DNA from: Sphaerolaimus hirsutus | Taxonomy: Eukaryota > Nematoda > Chromadorea > Monhysterida > Sphaerolaimidae | Assembly: GCA_964036195.1 (NCBI GenBank) | Contig: OZ038453.1 | Location: 14,669,206-14,733,205 of the forward strand | Direction: 5' to 3' | DNA length: 64,000 nucleotides | In this document: positions 47,805-61,100 of the stretch, piece after piece | How the letters are laid out: the number at the start of each line of letters is the position of its first letter | Position numbering within the stretch: position 1 is the first letter of the stretch | The notes under the pieces: generated by a model | Databases searched by the model: none | Told to the model about the DNA's origin: nothing | What the model saw: only the letters and a program-made list of their open reading frames with translations | Program-made: the position numbers and the translations under genes

Positions 47805-49022
47805 GTGCAGAGTATTATGTATTACTTCCCAAACTCGAATTGTGCCAAATGCTTTTAAAGAAGTCAGCGGACGCTGTTCTTTAGTGGCTTTCATCGATTG
47901 ATTTTGTGCTATTTGAAAATCAAATGTTGAAAAACTCTATGAATCATCATACTACCAATTTTTTGTGACATAACACTTGGGAAAACGTTGACAGAACATG
48001 AAAAATTGCCAAAAAAACTGGCGAAAAAATAGAAGGGCAGCTTCCAACAGACGGCGTCGCCAATAGAAAGTTGGTTAAAAATAGAACGGCGCCCTTCTAT
48101 TAGATGAAATATGGTAATATTTTTTTTTACGTTTACGTTTTATTTTACGTTTTCCCAGGTATTTTAAAAATACCTTACGTTTTAGTATTTATACTTTCAT
48201 TTTGGAAAAGATATTTACGTTTACGTTTACGTTTTCCAAAAATACCAGTATTTGAACAACTCTGGTAGCTGCAATGCAAATTAACAGTAATATACATCAT
48301 GTACATTGCGTACATGCCGTATTTTTTATGTACTTGACGTACATCATTCCGAAGGGGGGGGGTATTTCGAGGGGGGGTTTATTATTTCCCCAGCCCATTT
48401 TCAGGGGGGGGGGTAATTCGAGGGTGGGGGGGTAATTCAAAGGGGGGGGAAATTCGAGGTAATACGGTAGTATACTTCGGTAGGTAAACGTGATGTGATT
48501 CTCTGCACTCGCAATAATGTATGTCTCACGTTCAGCGTTGGATTACTTTATAATTACTTAAACTTTACTAAAATGGTAGACATTGGCACCAGCAGCAACA
48601 CCAATAGCGTTATGGCATGGCGCCTACGCATGGCGCCAGGGCCATGGCACAATTTCCTTACAATGGCAGTCAAATTTTAGGGGGGGGGGGCGCCGGGCTG
48701 CGTAAACAATCCACCCCCCCCCCCCCGCTCAAGAATCCTGCGTACGTCCCTGGCTATAGTTTATATAGTTTTTTTCAGGCATGGAAGGGGGAAAAGGGTG
48801 GAAAAGGGCTGAAAATAGAGAAAAGCCAAAAATGTGTATATACCGTAAATGCTCTAATAATACAACAGGTCTCAAATAATACGACATCTCCAATAGTGCG
48901 ACAGGTTTGGGCACGTTGTGTGAAAATAATCCGACACTCTCCAATAATGCGACACTCTTCAATAGTGCGACACTCTTCAATAGTGCGACACCTGAGAAAA
49001 AAAATAAAAAGCGACGTAACGA

Positions 49023-50933
49023 TAGGGTGTCAAAAAATTTTTTTTACGGAAAACGGAAAACAGAAAGGTAAATTTTTTTCACTTTATGGAAAACAGAAAA
49101 CGGAAAGGTAAAAAAAAAATTTCTGCCGGAAAACGGAAAACGGAAAGGTAAAAAAAAATTGTCGGCCGGAAAACGGAAAACGGAAAAATGAAATGCCGGA
49201 AAACGGAAAACGGAAAGCAAAATTTTCACGGAAACGGAAAAAATAAAGTGAAATTAGCACAGTAATAGACAAATTTGCAGAAGGAAGGCTTTGATTGTGG
49301 TAGCTGTACATTCTGCAACTATGGATCATGCCTGTAACTTCACTTGTAGTTCAAGCTTAACTGAACCAACAAAAAATCATCAAAAAGTAGCCATAGTGGC
49401 CATAGGAAAGGAAACACTATGACAATTTCACAGTCTAGAAGCAGTGGGAATCACTGATGACCCCTATGCAATTGATGACAACATTGCAGAGGAGATGATA
49501 ATAAATAGCAGAAAATTCAACAACAACAACAAACAATACTATATTGACTGCTCGTATAAAGAGAGTATCAGTGACCTGCCCATGGGAAAAGCAGAAGCCT
49601 TGGTGTGGTTTAAATCACTGATAAGAAGATTCAACAATAAAGATCCAAACTTATTCGAACAATACCGGAAAGTTTTGGACAACCAACTAGAAAAGGGAAT
49701 AATTGAGATCTGTGACGATAAAACAGACAACAAGGGGATTCATTACCTGCCACACCAGCCAGTAATCACGCCGGGCAAATCAACATCATGCAGAATCGTG
49801 TACAATGGGTCGGCAGGTAAGCCCAGTTTCAACGAGTGCCTTTTTAGAGGACCAATTACAACACCATTAGCACTGGGCCTACTCCTGAGGTTCAGGGCAG
49901 GCAATCTAGCATTAATTGCCGATATTGAAAAGGCATTTTTGCAAATAGGATTGCATGACCAAGCTAGAGACTACACATGATTTTTCTGGCTGAAAGATGC
50001 CTCAAAACCAGTAACTGAAAATAACTTAATAGTACTTCGTTATTAACGCGTACTGTTTGGACTTGTCTGCAGCCCAGCAATTTTGGGAGCAGTCATAAAA
50101 TACCATTTAAATGTGACAATAAACAACATGAATGAATATGAAGAAAATGAAGGGGAACAAAACCAGTTGGCGATGATAATAAACAACATTTACGTCGATA
50201 ACTTCATCATGAGTGTCACGAATGAAGTTGAAGCTTTAGAACTATATTACAAAGTCAAAGCTTTATTCAACCAATGTTCTATGAACATGAGGGAATGGCT
50301 GTCAAACTCCAGATCAGTCATGAATGAAATAGCAGAAAACGACAGGAGTCCAAAGGTGAATAAAATTGTCGCAGTAATGGGCATGAAATAAAATCACCGA
50401 ATGGACATGCTGGCAATATCAACACCAAAATTGCAAATTGACAGCATCACAACACCAACCAGACAAAACTTGAATAAATTATTGGTGGCAGCATATGACC
50501 CAATTGGGTTCACAGCACCTGTTTCACTGACCCTGAAATCCCAGTTGTCAATGCTGCTCCAAGAGACAAAAACAACCCAATGGGATGAGCCCATTGAAGA
50601 TAAATACAGATTGAAAAAAACAATGGAAAAATGCCAGAAAACTGAAAATCGAGCCAGAAAATGGAAAAATGGCCTGGTAAAACGGAAACGGAAAGGTAAA
50701 AATTTTTCAGCCGGAAAACGGAAAAATGGGCCGGAAAAACGGAAACGGAAAGGTAAAAAATTTTCAGCTGCCGGAAAACGGAAAACGGAAAGGTAAAAAT
50801 TTTTTGGCTGCCGGAAAACGGAAAACGGAAAGGTAAAATTTTTTCGGCTGCTGGAAAACGGAAAACAGAAAGGTAAAAAATTTTCCTGCGGAAAGGCGGA
50901 AACGGAAAACGGAAACGGAAATTTGACACCCTA
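49023..50933. mobile_element. hAT-like element, GGAAAACGG-arm family, copy 4, carrying BEL/Pao sequence
   Basis: Starts TAGGGTGTCAAAAAATTTTT and ends AAATTTGACACCCTA, with a perfect duplication CGTAACGA (49015-49022 and 50934-50941). Instead of a pure word array, its middle is a 1.2-kb BEL/Pao pol fragment. Confidence 0.88.
49430..50620 (+). pseudogene. BEL/Pao-type retrotransposon pol fragment (reverse transcriptase), broken
   Basis: The frame from about 49444 shows the BEL/Pao protease-RT linker and RT core: YLPHQPVITPGKSTSCRIVY, NECLFRGPITTPLALGLLLR, LIADIEKAFLQIGLHDQ, then RVLFGLVCSPAILGAVIKYH, IYVDNFIMSVTNEVEALELY (an active-site YVDD-type box reading YVDN) and MNMREWLSNS. In-frame stops at 49978, 50044 and 50388 split it. 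No LTRs, integrase or gag flank it; both sides are GGAAAACGG word arrays. It is therefore a dead fragment, probably captured by the hAT-like element or left after a retrotransposon insertion into it. Confidence 0.88.
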
Positions 50934-51217
50934 CGTAACGATGTGGCAATCTGCGGAAGCCGCGGATGCGGCGCTTTTTGACAAAGCGGCGGCTGGCGGC
51001 AGTTCACATGAGTCGCTCGGCAGTTCGCAAGGGTCGGCGGACAGTTCGCAAAGGCGCCAACCGCGTCACAACCGCCACTATTCACTGGCAGAGAAGTTGT
51101 TGATTTGACGAAAACAATAATGCAACACTCTCTAATAATGCAACATCTCCAATAGTACGACACCTAAAAATGTGCTGAAAAAAATAGCTCTGTTGTATTA
51201 TTAGAGCATTTACGGTA

Positions 51218-54200
51218 AAATAAAAAATAGCTAAAATGGCTGAAACTGGGCATATTTTATGTTGAAATGGCAAAAAAGTCAATTATAGATTTTGAGTGAA
51301 AATTGGGGCAAAATTTCTAAAAAAATACTTTAACGATTTTCTGGGGAAAAGTATTTTACTCATCTTTACCCATAAGTAAAAGTAAAAAAAATTGCTTTGA
51401 GTTTTCTGTACTCATGGGGGTGAGTAAAAAATAAATACTTTACATTTACATATACTTTGTAAAAAGTTAGGTACTTTTATCAACTCTGGTATGAACAATA
51501 GACTGCAGCAAAATCGAGTGGGCGGGCCAGCGCCAGCCCTCGCAATCTGGGAGGGCGCAAGCGACCCGCCCATAATACGGTCAGAGACAGCGAAATGTGG
51601 AAATTCGAAAATTTGAACTCCAGAGTGCCATGAGCTATAAAAAAGCCCACTTACTCCATTGGAAAGCCCGTGTCGGAAAGCACCCTGCTCGATTTAAAAA
51701 AGTTATTCACAATTTTCTTTCAGAGGTAGTGTTTCTTGTTGTTGTTGGGAATAAAAACCTAGTAAAATCCGATACGTTATTTTAAGAAGCTTTTAAAACG
51801 TTGAGATTTTTCGTCGCGATAAAAGGTATGCAGGGACTGCATTACGGGTAATCAACAGGTGTGTATTTATTGGCGCTGCACACACTCTAGAATTTGGTAA
51901 ACTCAGTTTTCAGCTTCTGAGCACATCTGAGTTTACCGGAATGAGCTATTCGTCAATTACAATTGACGGAGATTAAAAATCACACATTCCGGTAAACTCA
52001 GATGCGCTCAGAAGCTGAAAAATGAGTTTACCAAATTCTTAGTTTAACGTTGGTAAACTAGTGTGTGCAGCGCCATTCACTTGCTTTCGATTTTATCAGT
52101 ATGTTGTAAATAAGCGAAATGGATTTAATTAAAATACCTGAATTCAATGCGTATATTTTATATTTGATTACCACATTGTTTATTTTCCATATGATAATAA
52201 CATGCAATAATCATTTACGAAATGCACTATTTATATTTTTACTTTGCAAACGAGACTTCGTCTTGAAAAATTTGATGAAAAGTAACACCCAATTACAGTC
52301 TTGACGATAACTCACTGAAAAAAGTTAGAAAAAGTACCAACCAGGGTGTCTTTCAAGGTAATATGGTACCTATAGACTTACTTAAGAGTTCATATGCTTA
52401 GGCAACAGAAAAGTTCGTCTTGCCAGTGTCAAACTTTAAAATGCAATTTTTAAAGAGAAATTGCAATTTTGCAATGAGACTTACAAATATCTTGGATTGA
52501 GATCTTACTTTTGTGATTGAGAATCTTCAATTGTGAAATAAAACTCTTAAATTTTGCAAATTTTGGAAACAGCCTGACAGAAAGAAAAAATCAAAACTTG
52601 AAGCATTGCCAAAAAAATAAGAAAATGAGCGATACCGAGTTGACCAATGTTACGTGACATTTCAGAAAGTTTAGTGGGACCCAAATTGCGATTTAGAGAA
52701 ATCCGTCAAAAATATCTTCAAGCCACGTCATGCAATTTTAATGGACTTGGCATCGATGATAGAAAAGCGCCTGGAATAGTGGTGCCAGACGCCAATGGCG
52801 CCATGGCAGGGCACCAATTAAAAATGGCGCCAGTTTAAAAATTGTCATTTAGAAATGGGACGAAGTGCCAATGGTTTCACTAATTACACCAAAAAGCGGC
52901 AATGAATTAGCCGCCACTTTATTCAGTGCCATTGGGAGATTTCAACCACTATTCCACAAATTGATTGCTATTTAATGGACTTCAAATTAGAATCCGACCG
53001 AAAATACAATGTTTACTTTGCTTTAAACCCGTTTTCTTACGGCGAACTGGCACAGAAATTGAAAGCTCTTTCAGCAAATTTACCTAAATATACCCGTCAT
53101 CAGAATCAAGCAAACAGAATTTCAGTTTGTAATGGTAATCAGGCAGAAAATTGGCAACCAACTTTAGAATGCGATTAGGTGAACGCAGGCGAAATTTTGA
53201 AACGGGTAAAATGAAACAGTAAATCAGGGTTACGTGCAACGTTGCAAAAACGTACCTTTCTTTTACTCTTACTCGAGAGTATTTAGAATAGGTAGGTACT
53301 TCGGTACCGAGTAAATAATTAGTACTTATACGCTAAGTACAGAAAACGTAAATTTAAGGTATATTTATACGAAGTATCTGAGTACCAAAAACTTAAATTT
53401 AAGGTATATTTATACAACGTATCTGAGTACAGAAAACGTAATTTGAATTGATACTTTTTCAAAGTATCTGATTACAGAAAACGTAATTTTCATGCGGATC
53501 CACTATATGTGAACGCGTAGAATACTGCGAAGTCTGACTAAAAGTGCGGGAAGAACCCACTAGTTCAAAATAACTTACATTTTTGTATTTATCATACCTT
53601 GAGAAAAGTTTGGTACTTAATAACAAATTTTGAACAACTCTAGTTTTGTTTTGGTTAGTTAGGCGCTAAAATGGTTCAATGTTTAGGTTGCAAGTGATTT
53701 CGGATGGAAAGTATTTCGTCGTTGCAAAAGCTTTCAGAAATGATTGACATAGGGTGGAAGTGTCAATGTTAAATTCAACTGTGCATCATTCTATGACGAA
53801 ATTTTGTATGATAGGTAAATTTTACCGTTTTTTTCCTCAAAAAGTTGCCTGAGAATTGATTTTTGGTCGGACGAATTTTTTCACTGTGGGTGGAGTTCTT
53901 CATGGGATTATTTGCTATGGCAATAATTATTATTTATTTATTACCAGATAAACGTAAACAAAATTTATAATTTATCAGGTATATGAATAGTATATGGCAA
54001 ACTTGGTCACGTTATGATAATACTGACAGAGACACCAAATTTTAAATATTCATCTACTAAACTGATCATAGCGTATGCTTTACCGGTGATTAGCATTCTA
54101 AAAATAACCCGTGATTTATATTTTCGAAAATCACAATAAATATAAATAACCCGTGATTTATATATATTTATATTTTTTCCAAATTCTGAGTGATATATTT

Positions 54201-54660
54201 ATATATATTTTTTTAAATCTGAAAAAAATCACTGAGAAAATCACTCATACTTGATACATTGTGGTGCAATGATTGCGCTTTATGACTAAACATGCAATCT
54301 GTGCAAGAGAAATTTGCAGGGATTTTTGCCAGAAAATCTCTCTGTTCATGTAGAGCATTATTGGGTTAAAATTGTATTTGAAGCAGGTAAATATTGTTAG
54401 CCTACACACACTAGTTTTCACCCTGACTTTTTTGAAAACTGAAGTGGCTAAAAATGGTGACATGTTTCCATCAAGTTTGAATCCATCCTGCTTTGAATTC
54501 TATGGTTATGTTTTAGGTATAAAGCATCTCTCTATCTTTTAGCATACTTTTCTGAAATAAAACATGACTTTAAATCAAAAAATACCAATTTGATGTGATC
54601 AAAATTTTTCTACAGTGATTGCAAGCTCAGTTTACCATTTTTGAAAACTGATGATGCTTG
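51218..54660. other. Interval without a recognised gene
   Basis: Contains half-elements with ACGTTTAC words and CAACTCTG-type ends (51300-51497, 53235-53643) and a GGGCGGG hairpin at 51519-51580. A TIR element lies at 51872-52074 (GGCGCTGCACACACT / GTGTGTGCAGCGCC with AGTTTACC words), and a GGCGCC cluster at 52765-52830. A 67-codon plus-strand frame at 52975-53178 (MDFKLESDRKYNVYF...) is coding-like but unrecognised. Confidence 0.4.
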
Positions 54661-54799
54661 GTGACATGCAACAATGTCGGCTGTTGTCAATTATTGGAAA
54701 CAACTGTGGAAAACTGTCACCATGGTGTCACCAGAGCCACTAGTGTCATCACAATGTTGCCAAAACATAGCCATGTGCCCAAAAATGAGTTTTCACAGC

Positions 54800-55540
54800 A
54801 GCAGTATAACAGGGCGTTTGAACCTATGGGGAAAAGGGTGTGCGCTACACTCGTTCCAAGTAAAGAAAATGGGTGGTTATGGTAGGAATTTTTCCGGAAA
54901 GTGTCCGTATTTGTGAGACTTATGTCCCCAAAGTGGTACTTATGTTATTATGACGTCATAGTTGTTGACGCAAGATGGGTTACGGTAGCGACGCGAGAAT
55001 AATGTAATCTTTTTATCACCCATCAAAATAGGACAAACAAAAACATTCATATATACAACACACATTCACTATCATCAGGGCATTTGAACATATGAGGAAA
55101 TAAGGTGTGCACTACACTCATTCCAACACAAGTCAAAAACAAAATTTCTATGCTAAACCACATGGCAATTAGGTTATGGTAGTCACTTGACGCAAAATTA
55201 GGTTACGGTAGCGACGCAAACATCTTCCCCCACACTACCATAAGATTTGGATACGACGCAATAATACTCACGTCATAATCTTACATCGCAATCTTTTGCG
55301 TCAACTTTATATTCTCGCGTCAACATTATTCTCGCGTTCGCTACCGTAACCCATCTTGCGTCAACAAACTATGACATCATAATAACATAAGTACCACTTT
55401 GGGGACATAAGTCTCACAAATACGGACACTTTCCGGAAAAATTCCTACCATAACCACCCATTTTCTTTACTTGGAACGAGTGTAGCGCACACCCTTTTCC
55501 CCATAGGGTTCAAACGCCCTGTTATACTGCTCACAGCACA
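54800..55540. mobile_element. Foldback element with about 205-bp near-perfect arms
   Basis: The left arm (54800-55008) and right arm (55325-55536) are reverse complements with a handful of differences; shared markers include AACGAGTGTAGCGCACACCC and its complement. The centre repeats GACGCAAGATGGGTTACGG words. No coding frame recognised. Confidence 0.85.
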
Positions 55541-58127
55541 TCACCAATGAAAAAGTGCTGAGCATGAGCACCTATTTAGTCAAATGTCCATTGCCACAAC
55601 CGGCGCTATAGGTTGAGAGCTAAATATTTGACTGTGCAAAATCTTTTTGAAGTTTTTATTGAGGTTGAACTGAAGGTTCAATTTTCTGTGATATTTGCTT
55701 GATGTTTTTCACTTGTAAAATACTGTATAAATGAATACTTACTGTGGAATGATAATAATATACTGTGGTACCTTAGAGTACATTTTTTGTGCTTGCAAAT
55801 GGTAAATAAAGCCAGAATATTGCTTGAAATTAAAATAAAGCTCAAGTGATTTTTTGAGATTTTTTTCGAGCTTTGAGTGATTTTTTCAGTAAATTAATTA
55901 TATTTTCTGGAGACCTAGAGTGATTTATATATATTTATAATTTTTTCCAATATTGGAGTGATATATTTATTTATATTTTCCAAAAAAATCGGTGATTTTT
56001 TGAATGCTACGAGTGATGCTAAATACCATATTTGAAGAATAATGTTACATCACAAATTGTGCACCAAATTCACAGATAAATAGTGAGTATTGTAATTGAG
56101 TGAGGAAAAATGTATACCGTATTTCCTCGAAATACCCCAGGGGGTTGATTGTTCAGAGTGCACATTTTGAGGGGGGGTATTTCGGGGGGGGGGACGCTTA
56201 TTCGAGTTGTTTTTATTATTTTCCCAGAAAATTCTCGAGAAGAATCGTAATAAAGATGGGCTTTTACATATCCAAAACTGGTCATATACGTGATAAAACA
56301 CAACAAATTTCGACGTATAAATTTTAGAAGGGAGTTAATTCGTGTTCTACTTTTTATTCAGATAGGGTATAGTAGATCTCACTGAAAAGTCTGCAGTCGT
56401 ACGATTTTTCCATGTATACCGTAGATCCTCGAATAAGTCCCCCGGGGAGTTTTTTTTTCGTCATAGTTGTTTGAGGGGGGAGTTATTCAAGGGTGGGGAG
56501 CTATTCAAGGGGAGAGTTATTTTTTCTCATAACTTTCAGGAAAACTTGCAGGTAGGTAGGTGTGTATACACTGCGTAAGATACACACACACGTTGTTCCA
56601 GTATGCTCTCCACTCCTCACAGAGGGGGGAGTTATTCAAGGGGGAGTTATTTTTTCGTCAGAGGTTTTGACGGGGGAGTTATACAAGGGTGGGGATTATT
56701 CAAGGGGGAGTTATTTTTTCGTCAGAGTTTTTGAGGGGGGAGTTATTCAAGGGGGGCTTATGCGCGTGTTTACGTCTCGTGAAGCGATGAAGTTATGGTG
56801 TGTATAATCCACATCAAGATAAATTTGGTTCCCGTAAATATCACGTATTCCGACGTTGTCGAGGATTGAGACCTACATATTTGGTCTTTACGTCGTTTGA
56901 GTGAGTGCAAGCAATGGCCCTGCGCACACTAGCTTTCACACGAAATTTCGAACACTCATCAATGAGCTTTGAATGTGTTTGAGTTTTCCACAATGAGTTA
57001 TTTTTAATGTCCGTCAACTCCCTCATTGTAGAAAACTCAAATGCGTTCTAAGCTGATTTGTGAGCTCTCGAAATTTCGTGTGAAAACTAGTGTACGCAGG
57101 CACATAATGAGACATAAATATAGAAAGTGTGGAACAATGCAAATGAAAATGAATTGTATTTTAGCAACCCCTCCCCCCAACGATACAGTTTGGCATTTCC
57201 CTACCATTTACTCAGGTATTGTATAAAACACCTTCATTTCGATGCACAAAATGTAGAAGCGATTAATATTTTAGCACAGTGGGTAGATTAAATACGTATA
57301 TCCTCGAATAATACCACATGAAGAGTTAGTTTTTCATCAAAGTTTATTCAAGAGGGGGAGTTATTCAAGTGGAGTTTTTTTTTCATCAGAACTTTCAGGA
57401 AAACTTGAGCTTTATCATTGTAGGTGGCTGACGAATAAATAAATACTACTTAAAACTAAATGTACCTTGAAAAACACCCTCCTTGAAAACTACCCCACTA
57501 AACAACCTGACATAGAAAAAACTCCCCAGGGGACTTATTTGAGGATATACAGTCCTGTTAAATTGTATATCAAATTATGCATCATTAATTATAATAGCAA
57601 CCGAATAGCATATTTACCCAAGTAAAAAACACCTGTGCATTGGACAAACAAATTACACAAGATTTAGCCCACTTGTTATTGAAAATAAGAAACAGCATGA
57701 CCTATGTAAATACCACACAAACTTCACCCAGCCAGTATATAATCCACATGCTAAACATTAGAGGCATTATGTTAAAAAATAAAATATAACAAAAACAACC
57801 TGTATAGAATAAAGCACTAACAAATTGCAAAATGTGTCTCTGCAAACTATTACTTTGCTTGATGGTTTTCATTGGAATTTTAGAGGTTGTGTCATTTTCT
57901 GCTTGGCAAAAATTTCACTAGAATAGGTATTTCAAAAATAACAGAATCCCTTCTATTCATAAACATAGACATTTTTTATGTTCAAAAGTATCTTGTGAAT
58001 TGACCTGGTATCTCAAAGTTGATTGAGATCTTCTCCAAAAATGTATTGAGAAAGTTCTATACATTCATGTAGAAAATTATCAATAAATGTGAAATTGACA
58101 GAGGAAAAATATTTTATTTTACCTGAG
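55541..58127. other. Interval of low-complexity and MITE sequence
   Basis: Includes AGTGATTTATATATATTT-type A/T words, a TACCGTATTTCCTCG element starting near 56115, GGGGGAGTTATTCAAGG tandem blocks (56410-56770, 57300-57550) and the ACACTAGT MITE 56916-57103. No exon supported; upstream exons of the astacin gene may lie here. Confidence 0.45.
56916..57103. mobile_element. ACACTAGCTTTCACACG-TIR MITE
   Basis: Termini CCCTGCGCACACTAGCTTTC and GAAAACTAGTGTACGCAGG; homologous to 45095-45292. Confidence 0.75.
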
Positions 58128-61100
58128 CTATTTTTTGAGAATATCATCTTCCAAAGCTTTCATCAAAATCAACTTTGATATGCCACCCTACACTCAACAA
58201 ATGAAACCAACACAAAAACACAGGCCCGTCCAAGAAGATTTGGAAAACGGGAAGATGGAACGGCGGGAATGTCAGCACAAGCCCGCCTTCTTCCAAGGAG
58301 ATATTATCCTCCCCGCAGGGGGTATGAGTCGCGCGGGGGTCATCAGCGACGCTAAGAAATGGCCAGAAGGAAAAGTGTACTACAAGGTGAAGAATATTTG
58401 TTTGAAGAATTGTATTTACAGTATTACCTGTAATATAAGGTATACCTTATATTGTTTTTGTCAGATTTTTCAAGCCAAAAGGTTTGCTTTTTATTAGGGG
58501 TACCTTATAAACCCCTGTTTACCACGGTAGGCACTATTGAAACATTTTCAGAAAACAATTCATAACTTCACTATACATCATTGTATTTGGCCAAGTGGGG
58601 TATCCCCTTGTAGGGCAATTCAAGCCCTACAAGTGCATATAGGGCACAACGAGATTATCTCTTCTCTAGGGTATTTTATGGGCCAGATAAATACTTATAT
58701 TCATTCAAAGCTGATCACCACGGTTGGCACCCTGGTGTTTTCTTGGTCCTAAATCCTGATTTCCAAGGCTGCATGCTGCAGCAAATACCAGATTTGAAGA
58801 ACTTTGGCACCCAGCCAGCTCTGAGTGTCAAAGCCCAGTTTGAAATGCATTTTGATGACTGTTTTCATTTTATTTTCTGGAACATGGCCGCAGATGATAA
58901 AAATAGCCAGTTTAGCCATTTCCATAGCTTTTCAGATGCTGAAAATGCCTGGCTGATGAATATGTCATCCGCATACTGTGGTATGACTTTGTCATGGCTG
59001 CATATGTTTTGTAAATGTACTGGAGATTGTCAAGTACTGATGTTGATTTCCATCATGGCTGTTTTTCCAGAGATAAGGCCCTCATGTTCAAGCACATTTT
59101 AAAGGCAACATCTCTAACTGTAGGAGGAATGTTCAAGCTTTAAAAATGAGTGCTTACATGCATGAATCTGTTCACACAAATGTGAGATACACTATGGCAA
59201 AATTGTTGCTTCCATTTTCTTGCCTATTTACTACTGAATTTGCAATTTTTGTGAGAAACTGATTTTTGAAATAGCACTCTCATGTTTGTGTGAACAAATT
59301 TATGCATGTAAGCACTCATTTTAAAGCTTGAACATTCCTCTTACAGTTAGAGATGTTGNNNNNNNNNNNNNNNNNNNNNNNNNNNNNNNNNNNNNNNNNN
59401 NNNNNNNNNNNNNNNNNNNNNNNNNNNNNNNNNNNNNNNNNNNNNNNNNNNNNNNNNNNNNNNNNNNNNNNNNNNNNNNNNNNNNNNNNNNNNNNNNNNN
59501 NNNNNNNNNNNNNNNNNNNNNNNNNNNNNNNNNNNNNNNNNNNNNNNNNNNNNNNNNNCTACCAGCCATCTAAGTTTCAGATGCACGTATAGAATCGTCA
59601 ATTGACAAGTCAAGCATAATTCCCACCTGGTGGCGGTCCCGCACTATGTGAAAGTGTAACGTCAAGTGTCAAATGTCATGCAACATGTCAAAAGTTCAGT
59701 AATAAAACCTTTTGTTTAATTACAATTGGCGTTTTACATGAGTGAGGCATAGGGTTGGAAAAAAATAGATTTTTTTATTGACCCCGAAAAAAAATCAATT
59801 AAAAAAATAATTTTTTTTTAAATCGCAGGGGTCAAAATTAGTCCCATTTCTCTCGAGAATTGCCTCTTAGGTTAATAAAATACATGTAAATTGATAGGCA
59901 GTGCACAGTTATTCTTTCTGTGGTAATATAAGTACTGATGAGCTGTGGAAAAGCTTCAAAGTCAGTCATTTTGAAGTTTAAAAGTAATAAAATTGTTGTA
60001 TTTGCTGCGTGAATCAAATTTCATTGACCATTTGCAATTCTGTTCACAGAAATTGCATGTTTTTGCTGAAAACACTATAAAAATCATGGAAGTGAACATG
60101 GATGCATTTCCATTCATGTTTGATATGAAAACACATGTCAAAACAATGTTTACTTCCCCCAATGATTCACAGCCTACCTTACATGCTTAAAAGCACAAAG
60201 AAATGGGTGCTACACCAACAAATTGCTTGTAAAAGCCATGAAAAAAAACTGGTAGATTGCATGCACACTTTTTTTTGCATTTTACCTAGTGCATGAGTAC
60301 CAAATTTTGCCCCAGCGAATTAAAAAAAATCATTGCAGGGTTTGCGATTTAAAAAAAGATCAGAATTTCTTTTTAAAAATCGCTTGCCAACCCTAGTGAG
60401 GCCTATTACACATGTTAACCCAGTTACTTATGTAGACCCGCTACTCATGTAATTCTACTCATCTATACCCCCTGGCAGCTTGCAGAAGCTTTTGATTTGC
60501 ATGATGTGTAAGTGTTTACATGAATGATTGCACGTACAAATCAAAGTATGCAATTTTCGTTTTGCACATAAACATATAAATATTTACAAACACTAGAGCA
60601 AAAATTTCAAACTTATGTTTGTAAATATACATGTATTTACCTATGTGTAAATCAGAGATTTTTTTGTGCAAGTTATTTGTGCAAACAATTGTGTATGTAT
60701 TTACACATGCAAAAAATATTTAGCACATGCTAGCTGCGAACCCGGGGGGGGGGTTGTATAGATGAGTGACAGGTACACATGAATAACGGGTTTACATGAG
60801 TACCGACGCAGGGTCATTTTACATGACATTTGACACTTTACAGCATGCAGGGTACATATTGACAGTGTGGAATTGACCCCTGGTGGCATTTCTCACTAAT
60901 CAAATACAATAGTACAGGGGTGGGCAACTTTAGTTGCCGCTGGAAAAACGCGATAGCTTGAGCTACGGTTGAGCTATCACAATGAAATTTTAACACAATA
61001 GAGTAGATTCCATAGGACGCCTATTCTGAAGTTTGCAACCCAAACGGACACATTTTGGTGAGTTGGGGGACACACACATTTTAGTATAGTTTTGTGACTT

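Larger units (their letters stand above)
46646..48264. mobile_element. hAT-like element, ACGTTTACG-arm family, with nested insertions
   Basis: Starts CAGAGTTGCGAAAACG and ends AACAACTCTG, with a perfect duplication GTAGCTGC (46638-46645 and 48265-48272). CAGAGTTGC is a typical hAT-type end. The arms are tandem TTTACGTTTACG words. It contains the elements 46935-47595 and 47621-47804. Confidence 0.88.
46396..48469. mobile_element. Outer TACCGTATTACCTCG element of a multi-level nest
   Basis: Termini TACCGTATTACCTCGAAATA and AATTCGAGGTAATACGGTA. Its central segment (ATGTGTAGCTGC...AATGCAAATTAAC) is split by the element 46646-48264. The uninterrupted homologue is at 62389-62741 in opposite orientation, which gives the empty site. 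Confidence 0.85.
48841..51217. mobile_element. TACCGTAAATGCTCTAATAA-TIR element interrupted by a hAT-like insertion
   Basis: Perfect 26-bp inverted termini begin TACCGTAAATGCTCTAATAA, possibly flanked by TA. The sub-terminal repeats are AATAGTGCGACACTCTTCAA words. The element 49023-50933 is inserted between 49022 and 50934. The segment 50942-51107, with some GC-rich open frame, is what remains of its own centre. Confidence 0.82.

Noticed and set aside
48495..49111. Long plus-strand frame starting near 48617
   Set aside because: It crosses a GGCGCC fragment, a G/C run and two transposon ends; no protein-like segment.
51519..51580. GGGCGGG...CCCGCCC hairpin as a possible structured RNA gene
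   Set aside because: No tRNA, snRNA or rRNA features (no A/B boxes or conserved loops) could be identified.
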